The notes: a model not told the origin generated them from the sequence alone. Shown: positions 1 to 12,180, counted from the stretch's first letter. The stretch is DNA of 64,000 nucleotides from Trema orientale (GCA_002914845.1 JXTC01000095.1:77162-141161), one strand, 5' to 3'. Numbers and translations are program-made.

Positions 1-279
1 AAAGAAGAGGTTAGTATTAGTACTAGTACTACTTTTGTCCTCCCCCAACATCTCTGTTTCTCTTGAGCCAAGACCCATACGGCTTTAGCTTATTAAAGTA
101 CTTGTTTCATGTTTTCTAAGTCTAAATAACAATGTCACATATCTGGGTTTAGATCGATATAGTCGTTAGTTGAAGTGAAAAGTAGGGGAAAAACTGCTTT
201 TTTAGTACTCTGCTATATACCATATGAATGCTTAATTATACGCTCTGCTAAAGTGGTTCGTTTGTTTTTTAATCCTCAG

Positions 280-1338
280 ACGGGTGCTCTGGTAGAAGAG
301 TTGAATCGGGTTAGTTCCGAAAACAAGAAGCTAACCGAGATGTTAACGGTGATGTGTGAGAACTACAACACTCTAAGAAGCCAGCTGACGGAATACATGA
401 ACAAGAACCCGGCCGAGAAGGAGCTCAGCCCGTCTAAGAAGAGAAAGTCTGGAAGTAGCAACAATAACAGTACTAACATCCTCGGAAATAATGGAAACTC
501 CGAGAGCAGCTCAACCGACGAGGAATCGTGCAAGAAACCAAGGGAAGAACCCATCAAAGCTAAAGTTTGGAAAACTTGTGTCAGGACCGAAGCATCTGAT
601 ACAAGCCTGGTAAGCATACACGCCATAAAATCATACATATGATCAGCTCAACAGTAGCTTTTTTCCACTCAATTTAATTAGTTTATATATATTTGTGTAT
701 TGATGAATCTTGTATATATGTAGATTGTAAAGGACGGATATCAGTGGAGGAAATATGGCCAAAAGGTCACCAGGGATAATCCTTCTCCTAGAGCTTACTT
801 CAAATGCTCGTTTGCTCCAAGCTGCCCTGTCAAAAAGAAGGTAATTAACCCGATACCAAGCCTTTTTCTCACTCATCAGTTTCTTCTTTACGGAGCAAAG
901 AACTTCAGTTTCATTTTTAAAGTGGAATATCAGCACTAAGGTACTATGCATAAATGTTCTTTTCAGGTGCAGAGAAGTGTTGAGGATCAATCTGTTCTAG
1001 TTGCAACTTATGAAGGCGAACACAACCATCCCCAACCATCTCAACTGGAGGCAACGTCGGGGTCCAACCGTTGCATGGCCCTCAGCTCGGTCCCCTGTTC
1101 GACAAACTTCATTAGCTCATCTGGCCCTAACATTACTCTTGACTTTACAAAACCCAAGTCTGGTAATGATACCAAGACTGCTGCAAAACCAGCAAGAACC
1201 GATTCGCCGGACGTCAGACAATTCTTGGTGGAACAGATGGCTTCGTCTTTGACAAAAGATCCCAACTTCACTGCAGCATTGGCAGCTGCTATTTCAGGAA
1301 GAATCTACCAAGAGCGCAATCCAACTGAAAAATGGTGA
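280..1338 (+). CDS. WRKY40: WRKY transcription factor, group IIa (WRKY40-like), 5' exon outside window
   Basis: Nuclear W-box-binding transcription factor; group IIa members (WRKY18/40/60) typically tune defence and abscisic-acid responses. Three exons are visible, 280-609, 724-840 and 967-1338, each phase 0 with GT-AG borders, giving 272 residues; the exon with the start codon lies left of the window. In order: a heptad-like leucine zipper ([18 protein letters not shown]), a Lys/Arg-rich patch (KKRKS), the WRKYGQK heptapeptide in the middle exon, and a C-X5-C...H-X-H zinc finger ending EGEHNHP. The intron cutting the WRKY domain just before VQR is the type found in groups IIa/IIb. The C-terminal [17 protein letters not shown] motif fits WRKY40. 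Sequence 1-279 before the acceptor is intron. Group IIa is secure; the choice of WRKY40 over WRKY18/60 is inference. Confidence 0.9.
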
Positions 1339-1627
1339 AAACTCAATACTGAAGTGAAACGATTGTGCCCCTTATCACTGTTTTGAAGCTTAGGATGTTT
1401 TTCTTCTTTTGTAAATACAACACCGGGAAATAGGAGAAGATTTGGAAACATACTCTTTGAAACTGCTCAAACTGCTGAGTGGCTTAATTTATTTGTCTTC
1501 CAAAACTGGAACGGTGATTTGGGTGACTCCTATACAGTCAATTCAAAAAGTGTAGTTCAGCTCTAGAGTATTCTGGTTCTGCATGGAACCAATTATTTCC
1601 CTCAATATGAGTATCACTATTCATTCT

Positions 1628-1632
<5 letters not shown>

Positions 1633-1673
<41 letters not shown>
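1633..1673. repeat. (CT)n microsatellite
   Basis: About twenty perfect CT units, roughly 300 bp downstream of the WRKY stop codon. Confidence 0.97.
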
Positions 1674-1678
<5 letters not shown>

Positions 1679-1897
1679 CCATTGGTTTCATCATAATCTG
1701 TTTCTCACAGTTTTCTGCTACTTCATTCAGTTCCTTTCCAAAGTCCAAAATGTGGTCAAGGGGCCAAATAAATCTCAAAACTTGTATTGACCTTAAGAAC
1801 ACATGATTCGGTCTTAAATTAGATCACATATTCCGGATATAATATAAGATTTATGTAGAACTATAAATCATGTAAGATTGGATTGGAAGTCTATCAA

Positions 1898-1985
1898 TTC
1901 AGTACTTTTTCTGGAAGAAACAAAAACGTTGGCATAACCCCTTCAGTACTTTTTCTGAAAGAAACAAAAACGTTGGCATAACCCC
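1898..1985. repeat. Tandem duplication, 2 x 44 bp
   Basis: The unit starting ttcagtactttttctg and ending cataacccc occurs twice head to tail (1898-1941 and 1942-1985), differing at one visible position (ggaag versus gaaag). Confidence 0.95.
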
Positions 1986-2480
1986 ACAACCGTCGGTGCC
2001 GGTAGCCTAGATCCATTTTTTTTTTTTTTAATTAAAAAAAATTTTCAAATTGGGTGTAGACCATGTTGTTCAAATCCCCCACTACCGAAACAATACTGTG
2101 AGGTTGGCGACCAAATGGTTGAATGTTGATCTTAGTCAATGACAGGTAACGCAAGGTTTGGGAAGTACCACTTGATTATCTAATAGTAATCTACAAGTGG
2201 TCATAGTTGGAGCCAAGAAAGAAAATTACAAATTGGCATTCAACTTGGAAGATAAAAGGGAATAAAGAAATATAGTAGTTGAGATATGAGAATTAATATT
2301 AACCCGGAAGACCTGAACAATAATAACCCATTCATTGTATTCAAACAAGGTGGTCTGATCCTAAACATTTTTTACATCTGTACACAAACACTTCCCCACA
2401 CCCCAAAAGTACATCTCACTGAAAGCCCAGGTAAATCAAATGAGACAATTTACAGTTCACCATCCAAAGACAGCAAACCG

Positions 2481-5235
2481 CTACTTTGAGATGAAAACCA
2501 ACTCACCCACAGCTCTTGCCAGTCCTCGAAAATCAGTTGGTTCACTGGAGATTTTCGCGTCGATCTTACACTTAATCTCGCCATCTCTTTCCCCTGCTTC
2601 TGCTGTCGCTGTACACTCTGGGAAACGAAAGCAACTAATGAGATGATCATTTGTCAGTCCAGCCACTTGCATGAATGTATAGACGACAGTAGGCCCGACA
2701 CTTCGGAATCCTCTTCTCACCAGGTCCTTGCTTATGACCTCTGCTTTGGGTGTCTTGACTGGAACCTGGCGAGGATAACGGAATTGGCTAACTATTGGCT
2801 TGTGATTTACAAAGCTCCATATGTATTTCTCGAAGGACCCGAACTCTTCAATTACCTGCATCATAACAGAAGAAAAACCAATTTACAGCAGATTCATAAT
2901 GCAAATAGTAATTTTGGGCTCTCTTCGTTTGGTATTTTAGGATAAACGCTATATTTGGTTACACAAACCTTCGTTTGCTAAGATTTAAGAAATAATATTT
3001 GATTGATTTTCTAGTGGCACGCGTTTTTGATATGCACCCAACCAGGCAGATAGGAGAAAAAGGTGTTTTATTATTGTATTTGATCGAATAGAAAAGGAAA
3101 TACAGAGTTATCGCTAGGCTATTCAAGAGGCCAGCTTCTCTCCCTGGAGACCAGCTCCCTATTCTACTCAAAACCTCCTTGACCCTCCCCTCTCTTCTTC
3201 CCTCTTTAACTAAACTCCCTTCCACAATACTCCACTCCCTCCCCATAACAGATTCCTCTAACCAACTCCTAACTTCTAGCTAAAACTAACCTGCAGCCAT
3301 TCTTTTCAAATAAGATACCCCCTTCCCCGCCTAAACGTTTTTCTTGGCCCTCCTCACATATGTGAACCATATAGGGGGTTTATCAGTTTTATTCTATAAT
3401 AGAATAATAGTATTAAACAATTCAAATACACTTGTATGTATGTATATATAATATTGGTCTACCTTGCACATTTGACGTGCATTCTCTATCATGGCTCGCA
3501 GTTTTAGTTCTGATAGTAAAGAGCTGGCAAGACTCCCTGGAGAAGTAATCTTTTTCTCATTCAATTTCGAAACGGCAACTGGGTCAAAGTCCAAAAACAC
3601 TTCCCTGGGTAGAGATATGTTTTACATATTAGTACAAGACTTTTGAATATCCTTGTAAGCATCTGACGCATAACTCACTTTCAGATTATCAAGAGCAGAA
3701 CAGTGCGAGTGTCAGTCGAGATCATGGACATCCATTTGGATGGGGTAGGACAAACGTCCAAATCAGTCAAACACAACTGACGCATCATCTGACCATAGCA
3801 GCCGCAAGCAGTAGAAGAATATGAAATTCCATTAGTTTGGAAGCAAGAAACGTACCTAAATATATGCCTTTTGTTAAGAATGGCAGGCCATGTAAGTTCA
3901 GCTAAAGCACCTGACAAGCTGAGCAATTCAAACAGTTTCCTGAATTTTTTTAAGAACAACCAGAAGCTGAGTAAGTTACCGAAGAGTTCAAACTCTAGAA
4001 TCATAAAACCAGATCCTTTGAGCATTGTTGCAAAATTACGTACTTGTCATCATGGACCGGTACTCCCCATTCATCGTCATGAAAAGCGATATAACATTGA
4101 TCTATTTCAACAAATTGCAAGCAGTCAGAAACTTGAAGTTCATGAAGAAGATTAAATGTTAAAAGTTTCTAACATTTCGGGGGGGAAAAAAAATGTTACT
4201 TCAGTTCAGATTGTACACTTCAATACCATCTCCAATTTCAGATAAGATAATTGAAATTTATAAAACCACATTGTATACTTCAAATTCACATCCATTTTGC
4301 ACATTAAAATTCCAGGTCAATGCCTCAAGAAACTTTTCCTTTTTTTACTTCTTTTTTCAGTATTATTAAATGAAACACTGAGCAATAATCCAAACATTGG
4401 TAGATTCCTATGGTTAAGATCTTCATTCCGTATATCCTTTAGAAGGTCCCATGTCATGAAAGAACAGCCAATAAGGTATTAGTGTTCCATTATGATAAAA
4501 ATTTAATAAACCATTAAGACATAAATGATCTTATAATTTGAGAAGACAGTACCAAATAAAAAGTTCCTATATTCCTACATTATATATGATCCAAAGGCAG
4601 ACCCCTTAACAAACAATCAATCTAAATCCAATAAAACCACCAGAATGAATATAATTGGTCTATTTTAGATTTTCCAAACTAAATATTTTCAATTCATGTC
4701 CTCCAATTTCTCATAAGCCAAACACTTGAAATAAACACAAACAAACACGAACTTTACCGGTGTTGGGCGTAATCCAAGCGCACCGTTTCTTGAAATCCAA
4801 GCAATCCTCAGAATCCGCAGTCCCCATCTTACTCACTGGAGCCCTATCGCTCTCAGCCTTCTCCGCCTTTAGAACACCGCACTGCTTCCTCCTCAGAGGC
4901 GCAACGCCCCGCCTCGCCGCCCTCCCGCTGTGCGGCGACAACGACGAGTCCGAAGACGAAGCCTCGGACGAAAACGACGCATTCATCAGCGAATGCCGGT
5001 GGTGGTGCTGCTGCTGCCGCCTCAGAATCGACGGAACCTTCGCGCATTGCGGCGAGGGCGAATTGGCCAACGCTTTCTTCTTCTCCGGTTCTTGCGGCGG
5101 GTTTTCGGGTTTCTTCGATGCCGGTTTACGACCGGCATCGGTCGGCCTCGCCTTGTTCCCGGCGGGCCCGAGAACCGGTCGATCCTCGGCCGAATCGGCG
5201 ATATTCGTGGATCGGAGTCTCGGTGGGCCCGACAT
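2481..5235 (-). CDS. DNA-3-methyladenine glycosylase I (TAG) family protein
   Basis: Monofunctional base-excision-repair glycosylase that removes 3-methyladenine from alkylated DNA, expected in the nucleus. Five exons on the minus strand join in phase: 5235-4758, 4101-4044, 3939-3856, 3604-3463, 2855-2481, giving about 378 residues. Residues 1-145 are a low-complexity Ser/Pro/Lys-rich plant extension with a His-rich patch (QQQHHHRHS). The TAG fold follows: RCAWITPNT, then CYIAFHDDEWGVPVHDDK, KLFELLSLSGALAELTWP, and MQVAGLTNDHLISC. The Cys of RCAW, the His of FHDDEW and H-X3-C in NDHLISC correspond to the zinc-binding residues known in E. coli TAG; the acidic catalytic position lies in HDDEW. 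The start is the first ATG of an open exon with no upstream in-frame extension. The last exon could instead splice at 2501, changing only the final residues. No break is seen. Confidence 0.88.
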
Positions 5236-5467
5236 TGTGGGAAATCTCTAGTTTACCCTCAAAAACGGGGTTGAATTTCGCCGATTAGCCAGCTGGAGTG
5301 GCGATCAGAGCAGGAATTGGGACGATTTTGGTACCGATTTGGTTGGTTGGTTGTTAGGGTTTTTGGGAGTGAGCTAAAGCAGAGACGTTGGAGAAGAGGT
5401 TGAAGCTTTGGGCATTGTGAGTGAGTTTTGGTTAGTGAAGATAAGACCAGGTGGAGCTGGAGCGTCC

Positions 5468-5468
<1 letters not shown>

Positions 5469-5499
<31 letters not shown>

Positions 5500-5501
5500 A
5501 G
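5469..5501. repeat. (GAGGGT)n repeat in the TAG 5' leader/promoter
   Basis: Five to six GAGGGT units on the plus strand, about 235 bp upstream of the TAG start codon. Four or more GGG runs are regularly spaced, so the plus (non-template) strand could form a G-quadruplex. Tandem origin is certain; any regulatory role is inference. Confidence 0.9.
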
Positions 5502-5555
5502 TGTGAGAAAGTTAAAGAGTGGGAAAATTTGGAGGAAAAATGTATGTTTGATCAA

Positions 5556-6368
5556 GAAAGAAAGAGATTATCGAAGGGTGGAGAGAGGAAGACAAAGGAA
5601 ATGAACCACTTAGAGAGCTCCACGCGGACGCTCTTACGTCAGAGAGGGGGGGTGGGTGGTTGAAAAAAAACAAAAGACGAAATGTATGATAATCCGAACA
5701 ACTGAACTAGTAGATGACTGGGTTTAGTACAACTGTACAAGTATTCTCCAATCTCCAGCAAAGAAAGAAAAGGACAAAAATAATAAATATTTTTTTGGGA
5801 AGACATGAATCATGATAACACGTTTGCTCATCTCAACGACGAGTCGTTTTCTTTTGTCTTTCAGGAAGCAGTGATACGACATGTTGTTGTTCTTCTATAC
5901 ACAAAAAACGACAATCGTTTAGTTTCCAAAGCTACATACTGTAAAGTTTGCTGGGTGGCGGTCGTTTACTTCTCAACGCTTAAATAAGAACTTCTTTTCA
6001 ATTGTCTTCCAGCCAAAAAAAGAAAAAATAAACAACAACTTATTAATTCCCTCATAGAATTTCCGTCGTTTGTACTTTAAAAAATTGCTCTTGTTTGATG
6101 TCGTATTTTTTTCTTAAAAAAAAAAAAAAAAGCAAGCAAAAAATAAAAAAGGAAGAAGAAGAAGAAGCATTTAGGAGAAAATAAGAAATAATTTTGTTTT
6201 TTTTTTAAATAATTATAATGAAGAAATCATAAAATAATTTTTTAATAATTTAGTTGTCTTGATGACATCAATACTATCGTTTTTTTTTAATATTATTTGG
6301 GGAAGACATAACAAAACAGATAAATATATTATTATTCCAGAACATATTGATTTCCTATCTAGTATCAC
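5556..6368. other. AT-rich spacer without genes
   Basis: Likely promoter region of the minus-strand TAG gene at its left side. Otherwise A/T homopolymers (6114-6131, 6196-6206) and a short GAA run near 6155-6168. No coding sequence recognised. Confidence 0.5.
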
Positions 6369-7094
6369 TAGGGGTGGCAATTCGTGTTGTCGTGTCATAT
6401 TCGTGTCGTGTCGAGGCATATATCTAACGAGCAATTATCAAACCCAAACCCGACACGTTTATTATTCGTGTCATGATTTGTAAACCCACACCCGACACGC
6501 TAAATAAACAGGTTAACCTGTGAGCGACACATTTAACACGTTATTTAAATAGGTCGTATTCAGATCGTGTCCAACGTAACACGATCTGCTAACATGTATA
6601 CTGTTAACCCGTTAATTGAACTCAATTTAATATGTTAATGTTAAATATGTTGTATTTGGTTCAACTTGACATAACGTATTAACCTATTAATTTTAACATG
6701 TTAACTTATTTCACATTTTCAATATAACTTGATATAATCTATTAACTTATTTTATATTTCCAATATAACCAAGCAAGCATAATCAAATAAATATAACACA
6801 CAATCCAAAGTTTAAAACCAAAATAAAACTTTCAAGTTTTAGTACATAAAATATAAAAGGGAAGTTTTAAGTCTTGGTACACACAGGATAATACAATGTC
6901 TCAAAAAATTTAATCGTGTTAAACGAGTCAATTTCGGGTTTAACAGGTTAACCTGCTAATGACCTATTATTTAATCGTGTTTAATCGGGTTTAACCTGTT
7001 TTGACCTGTACCTGTTTAAGACAAACCCAAACCCGCTAACTTCGTGTCGTTTTCGAGTCGTGTTATCGTGTCGTGACCTAAATTGCCACCCCTA
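6369..7094. mobile_element. hAT-type non-autonomous transposon (MITE), 726 bp
   Basis: Terminal inverted repeats start TAGGGGTGGCAATT at both ends (perfect over 14 bp), and the element is flanked by a perfect 8-bp target duplication AGTATCAC (6361-6368 and 7095-7102). An 8-bp duplication and this terminal motif are typical of hAT elements in plants. Subterminal regions are rich in CGTGTCGTGT/ACACGACACG motifs in both orientations, as expected for transposase-binding repeats. No transposase ORF is present, so it would need transposase in trans. It ends 267 bp before the PnsB1 start codon. Confidence 0.95.
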
Positions 7095-7360
7095 AGTATC
7101 ACCCATTCTATCATCCAAAACCGTGTAGCTTGCTGCAACAAGTAATTAGAATTTAGACATTTTATATACAATTTAATTGTTAAAAAAATAAAAAATAAAA
7201 AACTATAAAAAAAAAACCACCCAAAAAAAAGGGGGGCCAATCCAAGGACCCCACTTATCCAATCAGCCTCCACACACTCAAAATCTTCAACGTCTATTTC
7301 CTCCAACCAACTTACTTCCAACAAAGTGAAGAAAGAAAGAAAGAACACCACAACTCATTC

Positions 7361-9653
7361 ATGGCGGCAACTTCTCTGCTCCCCAAATGGCTCTCCCCAT
7401 TCCTCAGAAACCCACCTTCATTTCCCCATACCCATTTCGTCAAACTCTCATTCCTGAACCCTCTCGACTCGCCTCGTCGTCCCAAGAGACCAAACCTCCA
7501 GACCCTCCATGCCAGAAACAACCAGGACCACTGGCTAGACATTTTCGACGATGGTGAGGACCCTGACATGGAATACGGCTCCTTATTCTCCGATGGGAAG
7601 CAAGAAGAGGACCCGAGACCGCCCGATAACCCCGACAGTCCATACGGGTTCCTCAAATTCCCAATGGGGTTCAATGTGGAGATTGCTCCTCTGGCTCTCA
7701 AAGTCAGAGGAGATGTAAGGAGGTGCTGTTGCATTGTCTCGGGTGGTGTTTATGAGAATTTGCTGTTTTTTCCGGTAATTCAGTTGCTTAAGGATCGGTA
7801 CCCGGGTGTTCAAATCGACGTCGTTTCGTCCGATAGAGGGAAGCAAGCTTATGAGCTGAATAAAAATGTGAGGTGGGCTAATGTCTATGACCCTGATGAT
7901 CATTTTCCTGAACCAGCTGAGTATACTGATATGGTTGGAGTTCTCAAGGTTAGTGATGAATATGTCTTTGCTTAAACCATTTTTAACACCCAAAAAGACT
8001 AAAGACTTGTTGTTGATTGAATCATCTAAAATTATGGTTTGTAGAATAGGTACTACGATATGGTGTTATCAACTAAGCTAGCAGGGCTTGGCCATGGAGC
8101 CTTCATGTTTATGACAACAGCTCGAGACAGAGTTAGCTACATCTACCCGAATGTTAATGCCGCCGGCGCTGGAATTTTTCTCTCTCAAACGTTTAAACCA
8201 GATACTACGAATCTCTCTGATGGAGGATACAATATGTGAGTTATATCAGTGAACAGATTTTAGCCTCTTAAAGGTGAATCATAGCAATAAAATGCGTGGA
8301 AGTGAAAAAAAAAAAAAAAAAAAGAGTGGATGATTTTGATTTGTTTAAATGTTAGCCGATCCAAAAATATAAAAAGAAAAACAAAAAACAAAAAGAAAGA
8401 ATAATGCTATACGTCTTAACAGATTATCAAGAAAAAATAATAGAACTACACCATTCAAAGCCACATCATTCAAGTTATTAATCTAGATAGAATTGTTGTT
8501 ATGGTTTTAGGATTTTCTACGAAAATAAAAATATGTAAAAAAGAAAAGAAACTCATATTGGTGTGTTTTAATCTAGGTATCATCTGATGGCTGATTGGTT
8601 GGGGAGGCCATTTCGCAATGTGCCACGTCATCCAGTTCCGCCACTTAAAGTGTCGATTTCCAGGAAGCTGAAGGAGGCTGTAGAGGAGAAATATAAGAAA
8701 GCAGGTGCAGAGAGAGGGAAATATGTCGTGATTCATGGGATAAAATCAGATTCAAAGGCCTCAATGCAGTCAAAGGGTGATACTGATAGCTTACTACCTA
8801 TTCAAGTGTGGGCTGAAATAACGAGTGGTTTAAGGTGTGTAGTCTGATCTTATTCAATCCATTTTAACTGGATTAAATCATAGTCGTCTCAACTAGTTCG
8901 AAATTTGATTGTTTAACTTATGGACTTGATTGAAGTTAGCCGTCATAGCTGGCTTAGACCTCCATCCTTCCTTGGATGAAAGATGATGAGTTTTTATCTA
9001 CCACGAAAGTTGAATTGTTTCTTATCATTCAAACAGGGAGATTAGGCCAGTTTTCGTCATTCCACATGAGAAAGAAAGAGAAGATGTAGAGTACGTTGTT
9101 GGATTTGATGCGAGCATTGTGTTCACCACAACCCCAGGACAGGTTTGTACATAAATGTTTCATTTACTTCCTAATAACCATAACTGTCCCACCAGTACAT
9201 AAGAAAAGACTTCGCTCTGTACAATGTTTACATCTGAAGTTTCATCCAAGAATAAATTGATTCTCACTTCATACTCACTTTTTTATGTCTGTTTTTAGTT
9301 GGCTGCTCTTGTCAATGATTCGGCTGGGGTAATAGCCACGAACACCGCAGCTATACAACTAGCAAATGCAAGGGGAAAACCAAGGTGAAACAAGATTGGA
9401 AACCTTAATTGATTTTTTTGTATGTAGAGGCAGAATGCTTTTTTCATGACAACTAAATTGAACTTTTTCTGCCCTTTTCTTTGGCAGTATCGCGCTGTTT
9501 AGTTCGGAGGAGAAAGGAAACTTGTTTATTCCCAATGCAGAGGAGAAGAATTGTGTTATTGTTTCATCTAAGACAGGAAAACTAATAGATATTGATGTTG
9601 AAGCTGTAAAGAAAGCCCTCCCTGCATTTGATCTGTCTCTAGCTCTAGCGTGA
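7361..9653 (+). CDS. PNSB1: Photosynthetic NDH subunit of subcomplex B1, chloroplastic (PnsB1/NDF1/NDH48)
   Basis: Nuclear-encoded lumen-independent subunit of subcomplex B of the chloroplast NADH dehydrogenase-like complex, which with photosystem I supports cyclic electron flow. Six exons join in phase: 7361-7948, 8045-8235, 8577-8834, 9037-9142, 9299-9384, 9488-9653, giving 464 residues, close to the Arabidopsis protein. The first about 45 residues (MAATSLLPKWLSP...) are Ser/Pro/Arg-rich and poor in acidic residues, as a chloroplast transit peptide should be. The acidic LDIFDDGEDPDMEYGSLF segment follows. The remainder resembles a heptosyltransferase-like (GT9) fold: SGGVYENLLFFPVIQLLKDRYP, GLGHGAFMFMTT, VVIHGIKSD, TTTPGQLAALVNDSAGVIATNT. 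The enzymatic fold appears to have been reused structurally; no catalytic activity is known. All borders are GT-AG and there is no break. Confidence 0.9.
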
Positions 9654-9702
9654 GAGAGAATGATGACCAATATTTATCCTAAACTTTTTGTTTTTCTTTT
9701 TT

Positions 9703-10056
9703 GGATAATTGCAAAAAAATACCCTCATCTTTGGATGTTCTGTAATTTAAACCCTGAAGTTTGGATTCCGCAAAATAATACCCTGAGATTACGAATTTGT
9801 GAAAATTAATATCCTGTGTTGATTTTTATCTGATAAAATACAATAATATCCTCAAAATTAAGATGAATAATATAGATTAATCTAGTTTTAATGGAGGATA
9901 TTATTGTTTTTTCGTTCCTAAAATTGGTCAAAAAATCTGTCCAGGATATTAATTTTCAGAAATTCTTAATCTCAGGGTATTATTTTGCAGAGTCCAAACT
10001 TCAGGATTTAAATTGCAGATCACCTAAACTTTAGGGTATTTTTTTTGCAGTTATCC
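9703..10056. mobile_element. MITE with long terminal inverted repeats (about 150 bp), 354 bp
   Basis: The left arm starts GGATAATTGCAAAAAAATAC; the reverse complement of the right arm starts GGATAACTGCAAAAAAAATA. The match continues through ACCCTGAAGTTTGGA-like and TACCCTGAGATTA segments almost to the centre. Possible target duplication CTTTTTT (7 bp, low complexity) on both sides. It starts 50 nt after the PnsB1 stop and probably lies in that gene's 3' untranslated region. Confidence 0.85.
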
Positions 10057-10527
10057 CTTTTTTCTTTTCCTGCTAGTCATGTTTTACTACTTTAGTTTGT
10101 ATACAAGAACAGAAATCTATGATACTCATCCAACAATAAACAGAACAGAGCAAATAAATGTTGCTGTAATACTTTCATTTTGGCAATGCTTCATTGCTTG
10201 TACTCGCCAAGCCAATTTTCCACCTTCTTGACTCGTCTTCTGATAAAAGGTCTCAAAAGCAAGTAAAAAAGCACGAATCTAAGCATGTTTATGGCACCCC
10301 ATTCGTGAAAAAGATAAAGGACAACAGAAACGCCAATTATGCCATCTAAACTGACTAAATCTCTAATAAATATAACTTCCCAAAAAAAAAAAAAGTCAAC
10401 AACATAAATGATCTAAACACACCTAAATCTAGTATTGTTATCTGAATAAGAATTTTTCATCCCTTCATACAACATACTAGAAAAAATGTGACATGCCTGT
10501 CTTACCCCATGATTGCTCGATTTGCAA
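10057..10527. other. Convergent 3' spacer between PnsB1 and PLMT
   Basis: No gene seen. Expected to contain the 3' untranslated region of the minus-strand PLMT gene; a plain A-rich run at 10380-10394. Confidence 0.5.
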
Positions 10528-12120
10528 TTAAGAGATTAGCTTGGCACGAGTGGTAGGATCTTCCTTTGATTCAACGTGTATCATAAACACATATCCCAGT
10601 GTCCACAAGAGAATGTATTGAAACGGTACCCAAGATAAGCAGGCGAATAAACTCATAATGCTTCCTACATACTGAGGATCTTGTATAAACCCAAATGGGA
10701 ATTCTGTCACCCATGGAATGTTCTTCCCGAACCGTACTCCATAGTAAGTGCCAGATTCACCTAGCAATTGATATACCCTGAAATTGACACCCAAAAACGG
10801 CTTAAGACATATAAATAACATGTTGTCACAGCAGCCTTTAGTCATAAGAACACGTGATATGTTTTTTCCTTCAGGAGCGATACTAGAATGGAAAATAATG
10901 AAAAAGAAAAAGATAAAATGACAAGCTTGGTCTAGAAGACCCCCTAACGTCTCCAGCCCTCCTTGGTTTTTCTATTGGTTTAAATAAATAACTGGCATTT
11001 CGACTTCGCTCCATAAGAAGTGTCCAGGCCTATCCTTTAGAATATTATTATAGAGATTTTGAACTTCCAGACCTCTTACTAAAGCACTTCCAAGGCAGAC
11101 TCCCCCCATAATTTTAAGACTTTTCTCCTCCACACTATCTTCCAAAACAATATAATAGATCTTAATTATACAGATCCAAATTGAGATCCCTGGACCCTTT
11201 GGCTATTAAATCCCAACCACCAAAATCCTTAAGAGAGAAGATCTCATCTCAGACTATAAGCCTGGAGTTATACATGGTTATTGGCTTTTCTCCATTCACT
11301 CTCATTGAGTTTCCCCACATGTCTAACTGAAAGGGATACCAACCCCATTTCTTGGTGTTGGAAACAAATAAATGTTGGTTGAGCAATGATGACATTAAAT
11401 TAACTGATCATAGTCGCAAGCAACAAGAATCAGACAAGAACAAAACAAGTATCACCAGATTGCTGTGTATCAAACAAAATTCAGGACAACATGAGAACTA
11501 GTGGCTTTCAATCATTTTACTTGTTGGGCACAAAGAAATTAAGGATCACACCTCAGAGCCCAGATCAGAAAAGAAAAGCCAAGAATCCCAATATTATTAT
11601 TATAAAAAAATTTAAAAAACAGAGAAAAAAAAAGAAGAAGACAGAAATGAACATGACCATATTGAACAAATAAATGAGTTTTTAATAGTTAAAACCAAGC
11701 ATCGAACTTTCTTGCAAATGTGTTATTCTTCAACCAATCTGGGAGGTTATCAACTTTAAAATTCATGGCTAACTGAAAAACTTGAGCAGAGTTTATGGCC
11801 CTGAAAAGTTGGTTCTTTCAGTTACTTTCTACCGTGTTGTGAAAAAATACATATAGATATATATATGGAGCTGACCTGAAGTTGAGGAACTGGCCAAAGG
11901 CAATGAGGGGCCAAAAGTAGAGAGGGGGAGGCCATGAGAGAGTGGAGACAGAGAAGAGGGCGATGAACTGGATTAGCTTGAGGAAATGGGAGACCAAAGC
12001 CATCACTTTCGATGGGTCCCTCCCTTTCCCACATAGCTCAACCCATGTTTGTGGATAAGTCCATAGCCAGTAGTAGAATGGGAACGGTGAGATTACCCCA
12101 ATAGCGGCCGCTAACCCCAT
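10528..12120 (-). CDS. PLMT: Phosphatidyl-N-methylethanolamine N-methyltransferase (phospholipid methyltransferase)
   Basis: Integral membrane enzyme, usually of the endoplasmic reticulum, that transfers methyl groups from S-adenosylmethionine to phosphatidyl-N-methylethanolamine, the last steps of the methylation route to phosphatidylcholine. Two exons, 12120-11876 and 10777-10528, join within an Arg codon and give 164 residues, the length I know for Arabidopsis PLMT. Exon 1 holds hydrophobic segments (GLAAAIGVISPFPFYYWLW; SWPPPLYFWPLIAFGQF). Exon 2 holds LLGESGTYYGVRFGK, FIQDPQYVGSIMSLFACLSW and IHVESKEDPTTRAK, the conserved methyl-donor-binding end of this family (FxxxxRDPQYVG-type motif and terminal E-S/K-E). 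I take MGLAAAIG (12120) as the start because it reproduces the family length; an in-frame ATG at 12144 would add eight residues. One ~1.1-kb intron separates the exons; no break. Confidence 0.93.
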
Positions 12121-12180
12121 TTTCTCGACTGTTTTCCTCTTCACTTTCTCGGGAAAGTTTGTGATTTTTCTGGCCCAGCT

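Larger units (their letters stand above)
1339..2480. other. Spacer between the convergent WRKY and TAG genes
   Basis: No gene seen. It contains the WRKY 3' untranslated region, a CT microsatellite, a 44-bp tandem duplication, T/A homopolymers near 2019-2045, and presumably the 3' untranslated region of the minus-strand glycosylase gene at its right end. Short open frames here show no recognisable protein. Confidence 0.6.

Noticed and set aside
4760-5251. 163-codon plus-strand ORF opposite TAG exon 1
   Set aside because: Shadow of the GC-rich first exon of the minus-strand glycosylase gene.
12121-12144. PLMT start at the upstream ATG (12144)
   Set aside because: The inner ATG at 12120 reproduces the family's 164-residue length; the extension KRKTVEK is not a family feature, though it cannot be excluded.
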